DNA from: Planctomycetota bacterium
Lineage (GTDB): Bacteria > Planctomycetota > UBA1135 > GCA-002686595
Direction of reading: 5' to 3'
Assembly: GCA_029259595.1 (NCBI GenBank)
Contig: JAJDEW010000058.1
Location: forward strand, 19,601 to 83,600
Length of the DNA: 64,000 nucleotides
The stretch's first letter is position 1; every line of letters begins with the position of its first letter. Position numbers and translations under genes: made by a program. Shown in pieces: positions 1 to 9,663 of this stretch. Under the pieces are notes generated by a model. The model searched no databases. It had not been told where the DNA came from and was given only the letters and a program-made list of their open reading frames with translations.

Positions 1-3000
1 GAGCTCGGTACGGGTCGCGACGTCCCGCAGGGCGACCTTCACCTCGGCCACGACCGTGCGAAGCGTCTCCTCGTAGGCCAGCAGGACCTGGCGCGTTTGC
101 AAGCGTGCCTGACGCTCGGCGGCCCGACCGGCGCGCGCGCCGAAGGGCTGGGCGAGCTCGAAGCCGAGCAGGGCCGTCCATTCGTCGTCCTTCGCCAGCG
201 AATCCAACGAATCGGAGACGGTCTCGTCGAGTCCGGCCACGGAGACGCTCGCAAAGAGGTCGACCTGGGGGCGCTTGGCGTCCGCGGCGAGCCGCTCCCG
301 CAGCTCGGCGTCCTCGATCGCGAGCAACGCCGAGTGCACGTCCGGGCGGGCTTCGAACGCCCGGGCCAGCGCGGCCCGGACGTCGATGTCGAGCGCCTCG
401 GGGGCCGCGTCGGTCGAGGGCATGTGGGCGGGCTCGAGCAGGATCTCGTCCGCAAGCGGGAGCTCGGGATCGTTCATGACCGACTTCAGCCGATCCGACG
501 CGGCGCGCACGACACGGCGCGCGCGCAGGACGTCGGACTCGCGCCGACGCAGCGTCGCGAGCGCATCGGCATAGGCCGCCTGGTTGGCGTCGAAGTCGAG
601 CCGTGCGCGCAGAACGCGCTCGACCGCGTCGCCCTGGTCCCTGAGGCGCTGGAACACGCGCAGGACGGCCCAGGACTCGACGAGGTCCTGGTAGGCGTCC
701 TCGGTCAGCTCGCGCAGCAAGAGCGCCGCAAAAGCCAGGTCGTCGTCCGCCTTCTCGGATCGCCGCCGCGCGAGCTCGATCTCGGCCTGGTTGACGAGCG
801 AACCGAAGCCGCGCAGCAAGGGTTGGGCGACCTCGAAGGCGAGCCCGGACTGCCACGCGGGGTCGGGCACGAAGTCGATCCCGTCCGTCCGGTTCTTCAG
901 GCGTTCGAAGAAGGCCGAGAGCGAAACGGTCGCGCCTCCAGCGAGACGACGGCGCAGTCCGAGCCGTAGGAGCGCACGATCCTGCGCGCTGTTCGGCGTT
1001 CCGATCGTAATGCCGTTGATGACCGGCACCCGATTCGGGATGCTGGCGGTCTCGCCCTCGACCGTGCCAAAGCCCTCGGTATCGAAGGCCGCCTCGGCGA
1101 CCGTGATGCCTTCGCGATCGACGTCGGTCTGCAGGCGTGTCACTTCGAGCGCGAGATTGGAGCCGAGCGAGCGCTGTACGGCCTCCGCCACGGTCAGCGA
1201 GGCGCGCCGTTGCACGGCGCCGTCCAGGTCGCGACCGAGATCGACGTCGACGTTCCACGACGACGGTCCGCCCAGCTCCTCGAGCTCGGCCAGCCGCGGA
1301 CCGAAGGCTTCCTCGAGCTTCGAGCCTTCGTCGGCGGGCACGGGCAGGCGCTGGCCGACCTCGAGCTGAGCGAGCTCGGCCCGCAGGACGTCCGCCGCGA
1401 GCTCGCGCACGGGTGTCCGACGGGGTGCAGGTGCCCCGCACCCCGGCAAGACCAGGAGTCCGAGGACCAAGAGCGCCAAGGTCGTCCCGAAGCGGGCCGT
1501 CGTTGCTCCGCCGCGAACCATCGCATCCTCGCTCTCCTTCGACCCCGGCAAGAGGCCGAGGCGTGCCTGCACGTCGAAGGCCAGCGACAAGAGCAATGGC
1601 ACCAGCAACAAGGTGAACACCGTGGAGACCAACAGGCCTCCCACCACGACGCTGCCGAGTCCCCGATACAGCTCGGAGCCCGCCCCCGGCATGAAGATCA
1701 GCGGTGACATGCCGAGCACCGACGTCATCGTGCCCATGAAGATCGGGCGCACGCGGGTGCGCACCGCTTCGGTGATCGCGCGTTGCGGTGTCATCGGCTC
1801 GTCCGCGTGCCTCCCCTTCGCATCCCCGATGTCACCTTCGCCGCGCAGGAACTGCAGAGCCTGGTGAACGATCAGGATGGCGTTGTTCACGACGATGCCG
1901 ATCAGGATGACGAAGCCCAGCATCGTGAGCACGTCGAGGTTCTGGGCCGGCATGTAGGGATCGGACTGGCTCCAGACGTGAACGCCGTAGAGCCCCGCGA
2001 ACCCGCCGAGCGTCGCCAGCGGCACGCTGAACATGATGATCAGGGGCTGCAAGAAGCTCTGGAACAGGACGCACATCAGGAGGTAGACGACCAGCAGGGC
2101 GAGGATGAGCGAGCTTCCCAGCATGCCAGCGAGCGTCCCGTCGCCGAGCATGGCCGCCTTTACCGCGTCGAGCTTGCTGGCCGAGCCGGAGAAGCTGGTC
2201 TCGACGTCGAACGGGATCACGCCGGCCGCCCGCCCGCGCTCCAAGGTCGACTGGACGCTCGCGATCGCCGCACCGAGCGGCATCCCCGGCGGAGGCGTGA
2301 ACTGGAGACTGACCGAGCGCTGGCGTCCGGTGCGGTTGACCTGACCGGGAGCGTTGACGCGCCGCAACTCGGCCACCGCGGAGAGCGGTACGACGTCGCC
2401 ACGCGGGGTCGCCAGCGGCTGCTCACCGAGGAGGGCCAGCGGAGCGTCCGACAGTGAATCTCGTGCGACGAGCTTCAGGTCGATCGTCTGGCTGCCCACG
2501 ACGTAGTCTCCGAGGAAGGCCCCGTCGCCCAAGGCCTGCACCGCGATCCCGAGCTCGGTCGGCGTCAGACCGACCTCGCCCAAGCGCTCGAGGTTCGGAA
2601 TGATCTGCAACTCGGGCGTCGGCAAGTCGAAGTTCGACGGATCGGGCTGCAGGCTGAACGGCCCGTACTCCTGCATCATCTGCAGGAAAATGGTCTGCGC
2701 CGCAGCGGTCACCTGCCCGAGATCGTCGCCCGAGAAGTTGATCGCGACAGCCGAACCGCTGCGTCCGCCCAAGCGGAAGAGCGGCACCTGGAAGGCGAAG
2801 GCCATCACACCGGGCAGGACGTCCGATCGCGTCACGTGGCGGAAGAGCGGCTGCAAGTCGGCGACTCGCTCGGGCTCGGCACCGATGCCGCCGTGGAACA
2901 TCGAGCCCGGAAAGGCCACGAGGAAGTAGTTTTCGAGCGGCGGCGGGACGATCGGCGCGCCCGGACTCATCGTCGCGAAATCGAAGGTCGGGACCGGCGG

Positions 3001-4878
3001 CACCGCTGCCGCGGCTTCCTCGTACTCCCTCGTTCCCCGCTCGTAGTGCCCCGCCTCGAAGTAGGGCCGCATCCCCTCCTCGATCCGCAGGCCGAGCGTC
3101 TCCTGTTGCTCGACGCTCATGCCCGGCGGCGGAATGATCAAGCCGAACACGAGGTTGCGGTTGCCGACGGGCAAGTAGTCGAGCGGCGGCATCAAGAGCC
3201 AGGTCCCTGCCAAGCTCGCGGCCGTGAGCGCGACGACGATGCCGATCCGTGCCAACACGCTGCGCGAGAGCCAGCCGATCAGCCCGGCGATCGCGTCCGG
3301 GATACCCCGCAGGGGTGCCGAGAGACGCTTCAGGATCCCGCCGGGGCCGGCCTTGGACTCGACGGGGCGCAAGAGTCGCGCCGCGGCGGTCGGGATGACC
3401 GTGACGGAAACCAGCAGGCTGAGCGAAACGGCCGCGACGATGGCGAGTGCGATGTCGCGGAAGAGCTGCCCCGCCTCTTCCTCGATCAACAGGATCGGCA
3501 GGAACACGACGACCGTGGTCAAGGTCGCCGCGATGACGGCGCCGAACACTTCGCGCGTCCCGTCGTAGGCCGCCTGCATCGGCGTCTTGCCCATCTCGAG
3601 GTGTCGAAACACGTTCTCGAGCACGACGATCGCGTTGTCGACCACCATGCCGACCGCGAAGGCCATCCCGGCCAGGCTGATGACGTTCACGCTCCGACCG
3701 AGCGACACCAGGAAGACGACGGCTCCGATCACCGAGATCGGAATCGAGAGAGCGATGATGCCCGAGCTACGCAACGACCGCAGGAACAGGTACAGAACGA
3801 GGATGGCGAGCCCGCCGCCGATCCAGATATTGCTGCGAACCAGCGCGAGCGCGTCGTCGATGTAGATCGTCTGGTCGTAGACCTGTTCGAGCGTGAAGAT
3901 CCCTTCGAGCCCGCGTTGACGCGCGTAGGAGTCCAGCACGCCGCCCGGCGCGTTGAGACGGTCCACGCCTTCCTGCAGGCCGTTCATGACCTCCATGACG
4001 TTCGCGCCGACCTCGCGCTGGGCGTTGATCGCGATCACGGGCCGGCCGCGCGAACGAACGAAGCCCGTGGGCTCCTTGAACGTCTCGACGACCTCGGCCA
4101 CGTCCCTGACGTAGACGGTCCCGGCGTCGGTCTCGGCGACGAGGGTGTTCAGCACCTGCTGGACGTTCTCGTACTGGCTGACCATCCGCAGGCGCACTTC
4201 CGTGCGCGACTCGTCGAGGGCTCCAGCCGAGACGTTGTCGTTCGTGCGACGCAACGCGGCCGCGAGCGCGTCGATCGGAACGCCGACCTCGGCCAGCTGC
4301 ACGGGATCGAAGCGCACTTGCGTCTCTCGCTCGCGCCCTCCGAGGACGTTGATCTCGGACACGCCGGAGACGCGCTCGAGCGCCGGCTTGATGCGGTCTT
4401 CCGCGAAATCCTGGAGCTGGCGCACGTCGATCGCGGGGTCGGTGCAGTCGAAGACGAACCAGGCGATGAAGTCACGGTTCTCGGGGTCCGAGGCCTCGAC
4501 CACGGGCTCGTCGACGTTCTCCGGGTAGCTCGGCACCTCGCGCAGTTTGTCGCTCACCTCGCGCAGCGCGACTTCCTTCGGTGTCCCGACATCGAACTCG
4601 AGCCGGATCGAGCCCGTACCTTGCTGCAACGTGCTGGTGATCCGCTTGAGGCCGGTGATGCCCTGCAGGCGTTCCTCCTGGGGATCGACGAGGTCCTGTT
4701 CGACCTCCTGCGGGCTCGCGCCCTCCCAGCGGGTCGTGACGGCGATGATCGTGTCTTCGACGTTAGGCGTCAGCTGGATCGGGATCCGCTGTAGCGCGAG
4801 AACGCCTGCGAGGAGCACGAGCACGACGCCGACGACCACGGTCACCGGTTGACGGATGGCGGAGCGAACGGGATCCAT
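1..4878 (-). CDS. RND efflux pump fused in frame to a TolC-like outer-membrane factor (3' end beyond the window)
   Basis: Read codon by codon, this frame has no stop from the ATG at 4878 to base 1, giving 1626 visible codons. Residues 1 to about 1105 form a complete RND permease: a first membrane helix near residues 11-30, a porter region, the TM4 motif GMVVDNAIVV near 410-419 (one of the two usual aspartates is Asn, common in several RND subfamilies), and a last helix containing VVVGGLLVST. After a short linker comes Met1120 (ATG at 1521), then a second hydrophobic segment ending in VLPGC, which resembles a lipoprotein signal, then a TolC/OEP-like helical region rich in Ala, Leu, Glu and Arg. 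The adaptor gene ends six bases upstream. An AAGGAG about 12 nt before Met1120 could allow separate internal initiation, so two products are possible as well as one fused chain. The RND assignment is firm and the TolC assignment good. The real C-terminus lies outside the window. Confidence 0.85.
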   Translation of the reverse strand, partial: MDPVRSAIRQPVTVVVGVVLVLLAGVLALQRIPIQLTPNVEDTIIAVTTRWEGASPQEVEQDLVDPQEERLQGITGLKRITSTLQQGTGSIRLEFDVGTPKEVALREVSDKLREVPSYPENVDEPVVEASDPENRDFIAWFVFDCTDPAIDVRQLQDFAEDRIKPALERVSGVSEINVLGGRERETQVRFDPVQLAEVGVPIDALAAALRRTNDNVSAGALDESRTEVRLRMVSQYENVQQVLNTLVAETDAGTVYVRDVAEVVETFKEPTGFVRSRGRPVIAINAQREVGANVMEVMNGLQEGVDRLNAPGGVLDSYARQRGLEGIFTLEQVYDQTIYIDDALALVRSNIWIGGGLAILVLYLFLRSLRSSGIIALSIPISVIGAVVFLVSLGRSVNVISLAGMAFAVGMVVDNAIVVLENVFRHLEMGKTPMQAAYDGTREVFGAVIAATLTTVVVFLPILLIEEEAGQLFRDIALAIVAAVSLSLLVSVTVIPTAAARLLRPVESKAGPGGILKRLSAPLRGIPDAIAGLIGWLSRSVLARIGIVVALTAASLAGTWLLMPPLDYLPVGNRNLVFGLIIPPPGMSVEQQETLGLRIEEGMRPYFEAGHYERGTREYEEAAAAVPPVPTFDFATMSPGAPIVPPPLENYFLVAFPGSMFHGGIGAEPERVADLQPLFRHVTRSDVLPGVMAFAFQVPLFRLGGRSGSAVAINFSGDDLGQVTAAAQTIFLQMMQEYGPFSLQPDPSNFDLPTPELQIIPNLERLGEVGLTPTELGIAVQALGDGAFLGDYVVGSQTIDLKLVARDSLSDAPLALLGEQPLATPRGDVVPLSAVAELRRVNAPGQVNRTGRQRSVSLQFTPPPGMPLGAAIASVQSTLERGRAAGVIPFDVETSFSGSASKLDAVKAAMLGDGTLAGMLGSSLILALLVVYLLMCVLFQSFLQPLIIMFSVPLATLGGFAGLYGVHVWSQSDPYMPAQNLDVLTMLGFVILIGIVVNNAILIVHQALQFLRGEGDIGDAKGRHADEPMTPQRAITEAVRTRVRPIFMGTMTSVLGMSPLIFMPGAGSELYRGLGSVVVGGLLVSTVFTLLLVPLLLSLAFDVQARLGLLPGSKESEDAMVRGGATTARFGTTLALLVLGLLVLPGCGAPAPRRTPVRELAADVLRAELAQLEVGQRLPVPADEGSKLEEAFGPRLAELEELGGPSSWNVDVDLGRDLDGAVQRRASLTVAEAVQRSLGSNLALEVTRLQTDVDREGITVAEAAFDTEGFGTVEGETASIPNRVPVINGITIGTPNSAQDRALLRLGLRRRLAGGATVSLSAFFERLKNRTDGIDFVPDPAWQSGLAFEVAQPLLRGFGSLVNQAEIELARRRSEKADDDLAFAALLLRELTEDAYQDLVESWAVLRVFQRLRDQGDAVERVLRARLDFDANQAAYADALATLRRRESDVLRARRVVRAASDRLKSVMNDPELPLADEILLEPAHMPSTDAAPEALDIDVRAALARAFEARPDVHSALLAIEDAELRERLAADAKRPQVDLFASVSVAGLDETVSDSLDSLAKDDEWTALLGFELAQPFGARAGRAAERQARLQTRQVLLAYEETLRTVVAEVKVALRDVATRTEL

Positions 4879-4883
4879 CGTCG

Positions 4884-6041
4884 TCACTCCCCGCTCGTCA
4901 CGCCGGAGTCAGCGGTCGGGACGGCGTCGATCGGTTGGACGGGCGCCATCGGATAGAGCCGTTGCTTGCCCTCCACGATCGCGGCGTCGCCCGCCTTCAG
5001 GGGACCGCGGACGACGGCACGCCCGCCCTCGCGCCACAGCACCTCGACCTGCACCGGACGAGCGTTCCAAGGACTGCCTTCGGTGCCCGGGACGGCCACG
5101 AAGAGATAGGGACCGAGCTCGTTCTGCAGCAGCGCGTCCACCGCGACCGTCTTGTGATCGGCTCGCTCGGCGATCGGGACCCAGGCCACGGCCGACATGC
5201 CGGGCGCGAGCGCCGGGTTCGGCGCCAGCGAAGCGATGACCGTCAGCATGCGCGCCCCCGGATCGACGTCCGGAACGACGCGCCACAGCTCCGACTCGAA
5301 GGCGGACGTACCGGCGGCGGCGGTCACGGACAGCGGTCCCTTGGGAACACGCAACGCGGCGAGGTGACGCTGGGGCACCTCGACCCAGACCTCGAGCTCG
5401 TCGGAGACCAGCTCGGCCACGGAACTCCCGGCCGCCAGCCATTCCCCGGCTTCGACCGCGACCGACGCGATCGTGCCTGCGAAGGGGGCGTGCACTTCGG
5501 TGTCGGCCACGCGATCGACGAGCAGCTTCGTTCGCTCCACGAGGACGGCACGCTCCTGCTCGGCCTGTGCAAGCCGCGCTTGCGCCTCGGCCACGGCCGT
5601 CTCGGCGTCCGCGAGCTCCTTGGCGTTCGTGGCGTCGCGCTCCACGAGGCGTCGCACGGCTTCGAGGTCGCGATGCTCCTGGGTCAAGGCATGGCCGCGC
5701 TCGTCCACGAGCGCCTCGGCTACGGCCGTTTGCGCCGTCAGGACCGAGAGCTCGAGCTCGAGCCGGGTCGCGTCGATCCGCGCGAGCACGGCCCCGCGCT
5801 CCACGCGAGTGCCCTCGTCCACCAACAGCTCGACGATGCGGCCGGCCTCCTCGCCTGCCACGTGGGACCGACGGGCCGCACGCAGCTCACCGTTCGCGAA
5901 GCGTCGATCTTGGAGGGAAGCGATCTGCACGGGGTCGGTCCGGACCATCGAGGGCTGCCCCTGCAGAGGGGGCGGGACGGCGACGGTCGCAGGCGCGGCG
6001 AGGACAGGAGAGAGAGAGAGGAAGACGGAGAGCAAAGTCAT
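4884..6041 (-). CDS. Periplasmic adaptor (HlyD/membrane-fusion family) of the RND system
   Basis: This 385-residue protein has an N-terminal signal peptide (VFLSLSPVLAAPA). A lipoyl-like half motif (GRIVELLVDEGTRVERGAVL) lies near residues 66-86. A long Ala/Glu/Arg-rich coiled-coil hairpin follows, then the second lipoyl half (HAPFAGTIASVAVEAGEWL), then beta-barrel and membrane-proximal regions. This is the standard layout of RND periplasmic adaptors, which bridge the inner-membrane pump and the outer-membrane channel. It lies immediately upstream of the pump gene with five bases between them, so they are surely one transcript. The substrate cannot be told from sequence. The ATG at 6041 gives a clean signal peptide. 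Confidence 0.9.
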   Translation of the reverse strand: MTLLSVFLSLSPVLAAPATVAVPPPLQGQPSMVRTDPVQIASLQDRRFANGELRAARRSHVAGEEAGRIVELLVDEGTRVERGAVLARIDATRLELELSVLTAQTAVAEALVDERGHALTQEHRDLEAVRRLVERDATNAKELADAETAVAEAQARLAQAEQERAVLVERTKLLVDRVADTEVHAPFAGTIASVAVEAGEWLAAGSSVAELVSDELEVWVEVPQRHLAALRVPKGPLSVTAAAGTSAFESELWRVVPDVDPGARMLTVIASLAPNPALAPGMSAVAWVPIAERADHKTVAVDALLQNELGPYLFVAVPGTEGSPWNARPVQVEVLWREGGRAVVRGPLKAGDAAIVEGKQRLYPMAPVQPIDAVPTADSGVTSGE

Positions 6042-6434
6042 ACGGTGGGGTCGCGAACCGGTTGGACGCGGAGAGGATCGCCGAACAGTGAACCGGGGGA
6101 GTGCCGGGACCTGGACGCGGCAGGTGCGCGATTCGCGCGAAGCCGGAGGTTAACGCCTCCATGACCGCAACGATCCGAGCACGCCGGGAATCCTCCCCGC
6201 GACCTCTCTACGCCCAGGGACCGTTGGCGTCCCCGCTCCATCCCGAAAAGCGTGCCAGAACCTTGGCGCGGACCGCCCGATCGCCTTCCGCACCGGCCCC
6301 GTTGCGGCGAACCCCGCTCGCGACCCGCTTCGTAACAGTTTCTTATCCGTGGGCGGGAAAACGAACCGGCGCCGAGGCGGGACCGGGGTCCAGCATCAGC
6401 GCCGGGGCTTCTCGGAGGTCGAGCCTCCTCGTGG
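6042..6434. other. Intergenic region between the efflux operon and the lipoprotein gene
   Basis: These 393 bases lie upstream of the minus-strand efflux operon and downstream of the minus-strand lipoprotein gene, so they should hold the efflux promoter. I see no convincing ORF, terminator hairpin or palindromic operator. Confidence 0.5.
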
Positions 6435-9227
6435 TCAGCGGCGGAGAGTCAGGTGGAACGGTTCCGCGGAGCTTCCCGCGCTCACGGAGACTGACGTTCC
6501 GAGCGGTTGACCGCCGTTTTCGAGGGACCAGGTCGCCCCGTTGCAGACGGCCGCGTAGAGCGCGTTCGTGTCGTCGACGATCAGGGCCAAGAGCCGGTTC
6601 TCGTTCGGCACCGCGAAGGCCTCGGCGAACTGGATCTCACCGATGCCGGCGAGCAGCGTGTCGGGCTGGATGGTCCAGCCTCCCGAGGTGTAGAGCGCCC
6701 AGTCGAAGCCCGGTCCGTCGATTCCGCGCCAGAGGATGACCGCCTGACCGGAATTGCCGAGCCACCCGACGATGAGATCGCGCTGGTTCAAGACGCTGTT
6801 CAGGTCCATCTCGGCGATGTTCCCCCAGGCGTTCCCGTCCCAGATCATGCCGACCGTGTCGTCCTGGAACGTGCCTTCGCACACGCCGGCGACGATGCGA
6901 TTGGAGATCGGATCCGGCACGAGCCGGAAGACCGCACCGACCGCGTCCGTGCTGTGCGCTTGAGCCACCGACCACACGCCGGTACCGGCGGCGCGCGTCG
7001 CGTAGCGTGTCTCCTCGATCAGGTTCGTGTGACCGTAGGCCACGAGCAGGTCGCCGGACAGCGTCTCATAGGCTGCGTCGTAGGCCTTCGACTCGGTCGT
7101 CGTGATGATCTGCGTGTCGAGGAGTTGACCGGCGTCCCAGCTCGTGCCGTCCCAGATCCTCGTCACGAGATTCTGGTCCGCGTCGAGCGTCACGAGCGCG
7201 AGCTCGTTGGTTCCGGGTCGGGACACGAGCTCGACCCATAGGATTGCCCCGGTCGAGATCGGAGCTCCGGTGACCGCGGCCTCGGCGCTCCAGGTCCCGT
7301 CGAAGGTCTGGAAGATCGGAACGTTGGAGCCGTCGGTGAAGACCAACATGATCTCGCCCGAAGAGTCCTCGAAGGCCAGGTCGAAGCCGCGCTGATCTGC
7401 GCTGGAAGAAGGGATGCGGCCGACGAGCGCCGTGTCCGCGTCGTAGTCCGTCCACTGGGCACCGTCATAGGTCCGGACGACGAGGTCGGTCTGAACGCCG
7501 TCGTCGGACAGGACCGCGATGATCTCCTGCGCATTGGCGAGCGGCGAAACCTCGCTGACGACCCACTTGATGCGGGCGTTCGCTCCTACGGTGCGAGTCG
7601 TGCTGGTCGCCCATTGCCGCGTCGTGCCGTTGCGCGAGCGGCTGAAGACCCGTGCGTCATCGTCGCGGCCGAAGAAGACGCGCGAATCGAGCAGCGAGAG
7701 CGGGGCCGTCTCGTCCAAGGCCGCCGGCACGTGAGCGCCGAGGTTCAGGACGTCGCCATCCGCGCCGTCTCCCTCGACCACACCGGTCGCGATCGTGATC
7801 CAGTTCGTCAGGGCGCCGCCGTACCGCAGGTAGCGCGTCGAAGCGGTCGCATCGCCGCTGTCCAGGCTAGGGCTGAGGGCGCTGACCCGGAAGTCGTCGT
7901 CCGCGCCCTGGGCTCCGCCCAGGAAGCCGTCCGCCCCGTTGGGATTCTGGTAGATCGGGGAGGCGCTGCCACTCGGTCCGGACTCGACGCCGCTGTTGCC
8001 GTAGGTCAGCTCGAGCCCACCGTTCCCGAAGACCAGGTTGGTGGTCTCGGTCAGCGGCGAGCCTGTCGCGAGCCGAATCCCGTTGGCGATGCCCGAAGTG
8101 ACGAGGCTGTTCGTGATGGCGCCCGTGTTGGTCGCCACTTCCTCGCGGATCTGATCGCCCCCGTTGAGATAGAACGTGCACAGATCGATCGCGAGGTTCG
8201 TGCACCCGCCGGTGATCTGCACTCCGTAGCGCCCGTTGTTGTAGACGAACGTATTGACCAGCGTGAAGTCGGTCGTATCCGTCACGGACAGGCCGTCGGA
8301 GCCCACGCCGAGGTTGTTCGAGATTCGGTTGCTCTCGACCAGGACGCGCGTCGCGCCTTCGCTCAGGATTCCGAGCGTGTTGCCATAGATCGAGTTCTCG
8401 AGCAGGGCGACGTCGCTCGCCCCGTCGACCCAAATCCCCGCTCCCGTGGCGGTCGGCATCGCACCGATGATCTGGAAGCCGCGCAGGGTGACGAAGTCCG
8501 AGCCGTTCAGATGGAAGGCGAAGTCGCCGCCGGCCGCATCGACGAGGACGGTTCCGGCGTCGCCCGTGAAGCGCCCCTCCGGATCCGCACGGAAGACGAT
8601 CGGGTCGACCGCGGTACCGGAGACCGTGAGCTCGGCAGCCTCGGTGTAGGTGCCTCCACCGACGAAAACGGTCTGGCCGGGGCTGACCTGGGTGGCCGCG
8701 AACGTAATCGTGGCCCAGGCGTCGGCCGGGCTCGTGCCGGTGTTCGCGTCGGAACCGCCGGTGCGGACGAAGCGACCGCCCGCGGGCAGGTTCACGAATT
8801 CGGTCGTGGCGGTCTGGACCACCGGGACCGTGCCGGTCGTCGTGATGATCGTCGCGGTGATCGAGTGGACCCCGGGCACGGCGGAGCGCAGCGTCCCTGT
8901 CGCCACGCCGAGCGCATCGGTCAGCGCGGCAGGCTGCGTCAGCGTTCCGCCGACGCCGGTGGCAGCGAGCTGGACGAACTGACCGGCGACGACATCGCCG
9001 GCCGTATCGCGCACCGTCACCGTGATCGTGACGAGAGCCGCGCCGTTGGCCGCGGTTCCGAAGGTCGAGCTGACGTCGAGGGTCGAATTGGTCCCGCTGA
9101 TGGCCGGACCACCGCCGCCGCCACCGCCGCCGCCACCCCCTCCACCGCCGCCGCCTCCGCAGGCGGGAACGAGGGTCAGTCCCAGGGCGAGGAAAATGGA
9201 CGAGACGGTCCTTTGAAGGGAATTCAA
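6435..9227 (-). CDS. Large secreted lipoprotein with poly-Gly linker, Ig-like and right-handed beta-helix domains
   Basis: This 930-residue protein starts with a lipoprotein signal (LALGLTLVPAC), and the lipobox Cys is followed directly by 17 glycines, a flexible tether. Residues about 45-150 resemble a bacterial Ig-like (invasin Big_1 type) domain. A parallel beta-helix region follows, opening with the usual GGSDANTGTSPADAWATI-type segment and continuing with repeated Asn-rich turns to about residue 500. The C-terminal 400 residues hold repeated beta motifs (W-D-G-T-S-W and related) typical of a propeller-like fold. It is probably anchored in a membrane and exposed in the periplasm or at the cell surface. 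No catalytic residues could be named, and it has no obvious operon partner. Substrate binding or polysaccharide interaction is inference from the beta-helix. Confidence 0.8.
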   Translation of the reverse strand: MNSLQRTVSSIFLALGLTLVPACGGGGGGGGGGGGGGGGGPAISGTNSTLDVSSTFGTAANGAALVTITVTVRDTAGDVVAGQFVQLAATGVGGTLTQPAALTDALGVATGTLRSAVPGVHSITATIITTTGTVPVVQTATTEFVNLPAGGRFVRTGGSDANTGTSPADAWATITFAATQVSPGQTVFVGGGTYTEAAELTVSGTAVDPIVFRADPEGRFTGDAGTVLVDAAGGDFAFHLNGSDFVTLRGFQIIGAMPTATGAGIWVDGASDVALLENSIYGNTLGILSEGATRVLVESNRISNNLGVGSDGLSVTDTTDFTLVNTFVYNNGRYGVQITGGCTNLAIDLCTFYLNGGDQIREEVATNTGAITNSLVTSGIANGIRLATGSPLTETTNLVFGNGGLELTYGNSGVESGPSGSASPIYQNPNGADGFLGGAQGADDDFRVSALSPSLDSGDATASTRYLRYGGALTNWITIATGVVEGDGADGDVLNLGAHVPAALDETAPLSLLDSRVFFGRDDDARVFSRSRNGTTRQWATSTTRTVGANARIKWVVSEVSPLANAQEIIAVLSDDGVQTDLVVRTYDGAQWTDYDADTALVGRIPSSSADQRGFDLAFEDSSGEIMLVFTDGSNVPIFQTFDGTWSAEAAVTGAPISTGAILWVELVSRPGTNELALVTLDADQNLVTRIWDGTSWDAGQLLDTQIITTTESKAYDAAYETLSGDLLVAYGHTNLIEETRYATRAAGTGVWSVAQAHSTDAVGAVFRLVPDPISNRIVAGVCEGTFQDDTVGMIWDGNAWGNIAEMDLNSVLNQRDLIVGWLGNSGQAVILWRGIDGPGFDWALYTSGGWTIQPDTLLAGIGEIQFAEAFAVPNENRLLALIVDDTNALYAAVCNGATWSLENGGQPLGTSVSVSAGSSAEPFHLTLRR
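9109..9159 (-). repeat. Glycine-codon trinucleotide tract
   Basis: Seventeen consecutive GGN codons (mostly GGC and GGT on the coding strand) encode the glycine tether directly after the lipobox Cys. Expansion or contraction would change linker length without shifting the frame. Confidence 0.85.
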
Positions 9228-9483
9228 TGCCTTGCTCCGCTATCGTTTCGTCGATGGGAGCGATTGCACCCCGCCCCACCGTCTTCGTGATCCTATCTTG
9301 CCAATATTCCCCATGATCGTTGACGAGGTCGGGGAAAGCAGCGTTTCCCTCGGTTCGCGCGCCGCGCTCGCGGGTGGCAACGACGGGGCGTGAGCTCCGG
9401 GACTCACGAGAAGATCTTTCGGCAGCCGGACCACGAGAACTGGAGTCTTCCGCCCGACATTGCGGACGTCCAGGGGCCCGTTG

Positions 9484-9638
9484 ATACAGTGCTTCGGATG
9501 CCAGGACTGTCGGCATCCGCCGGGGGAGGGCCAACGGGCAACGCGGGCGAAGCCGTGGATTCATCGAGGCTCTCGGGTGTCGCACCACGGCGGAAGACGT
9601 CGTCCGGGCCCCGGATGACTTGTTCAACGTGCTCCTGG
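9484..9638 (+). repeat. Copy R1 of the palindromic intergenic repeat family (diverged)
   Basis: It contains the stem CGGATGCC...CGGCATCCG near the left end, a central GTGGATTCATCGAGG, and CCGGATGACTTGTTCA at the right end. All of these match parts of the copies near 40740, 43797 and 63680. It lies in the divergent spacer between the lipoprotein and the MFS gene. The ends are eroded, so the boundaries are approximate. Confidence 0.6.
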
Positions 9639-9663
9639 GATCCGGGGGCCACCGGAGACGGCC

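Noticed and set aside
97..969. 290-codon plus-strand open frame at the left edge
   Set aside because: It lies antisense to the TolC-like part of the fused frame, which has coherent helical composition; the plus-strand product has none.
2836..4794. 652-codon plus-strand open frame opposite the RND pump
   Set aside because: It is the antisense of a clear RND gene; the product is Arg/His/Asp-rich with no fold-like hydrophobic pattern. Long antisense frames are expected at this GC content.
7614..9290. Long plus-strand frame over the poly-Gly lipoprotein gene
   Set aside because: It is a shadow of the lipoprotein gene, whose signal peptide and beta-helix motifs are clear.
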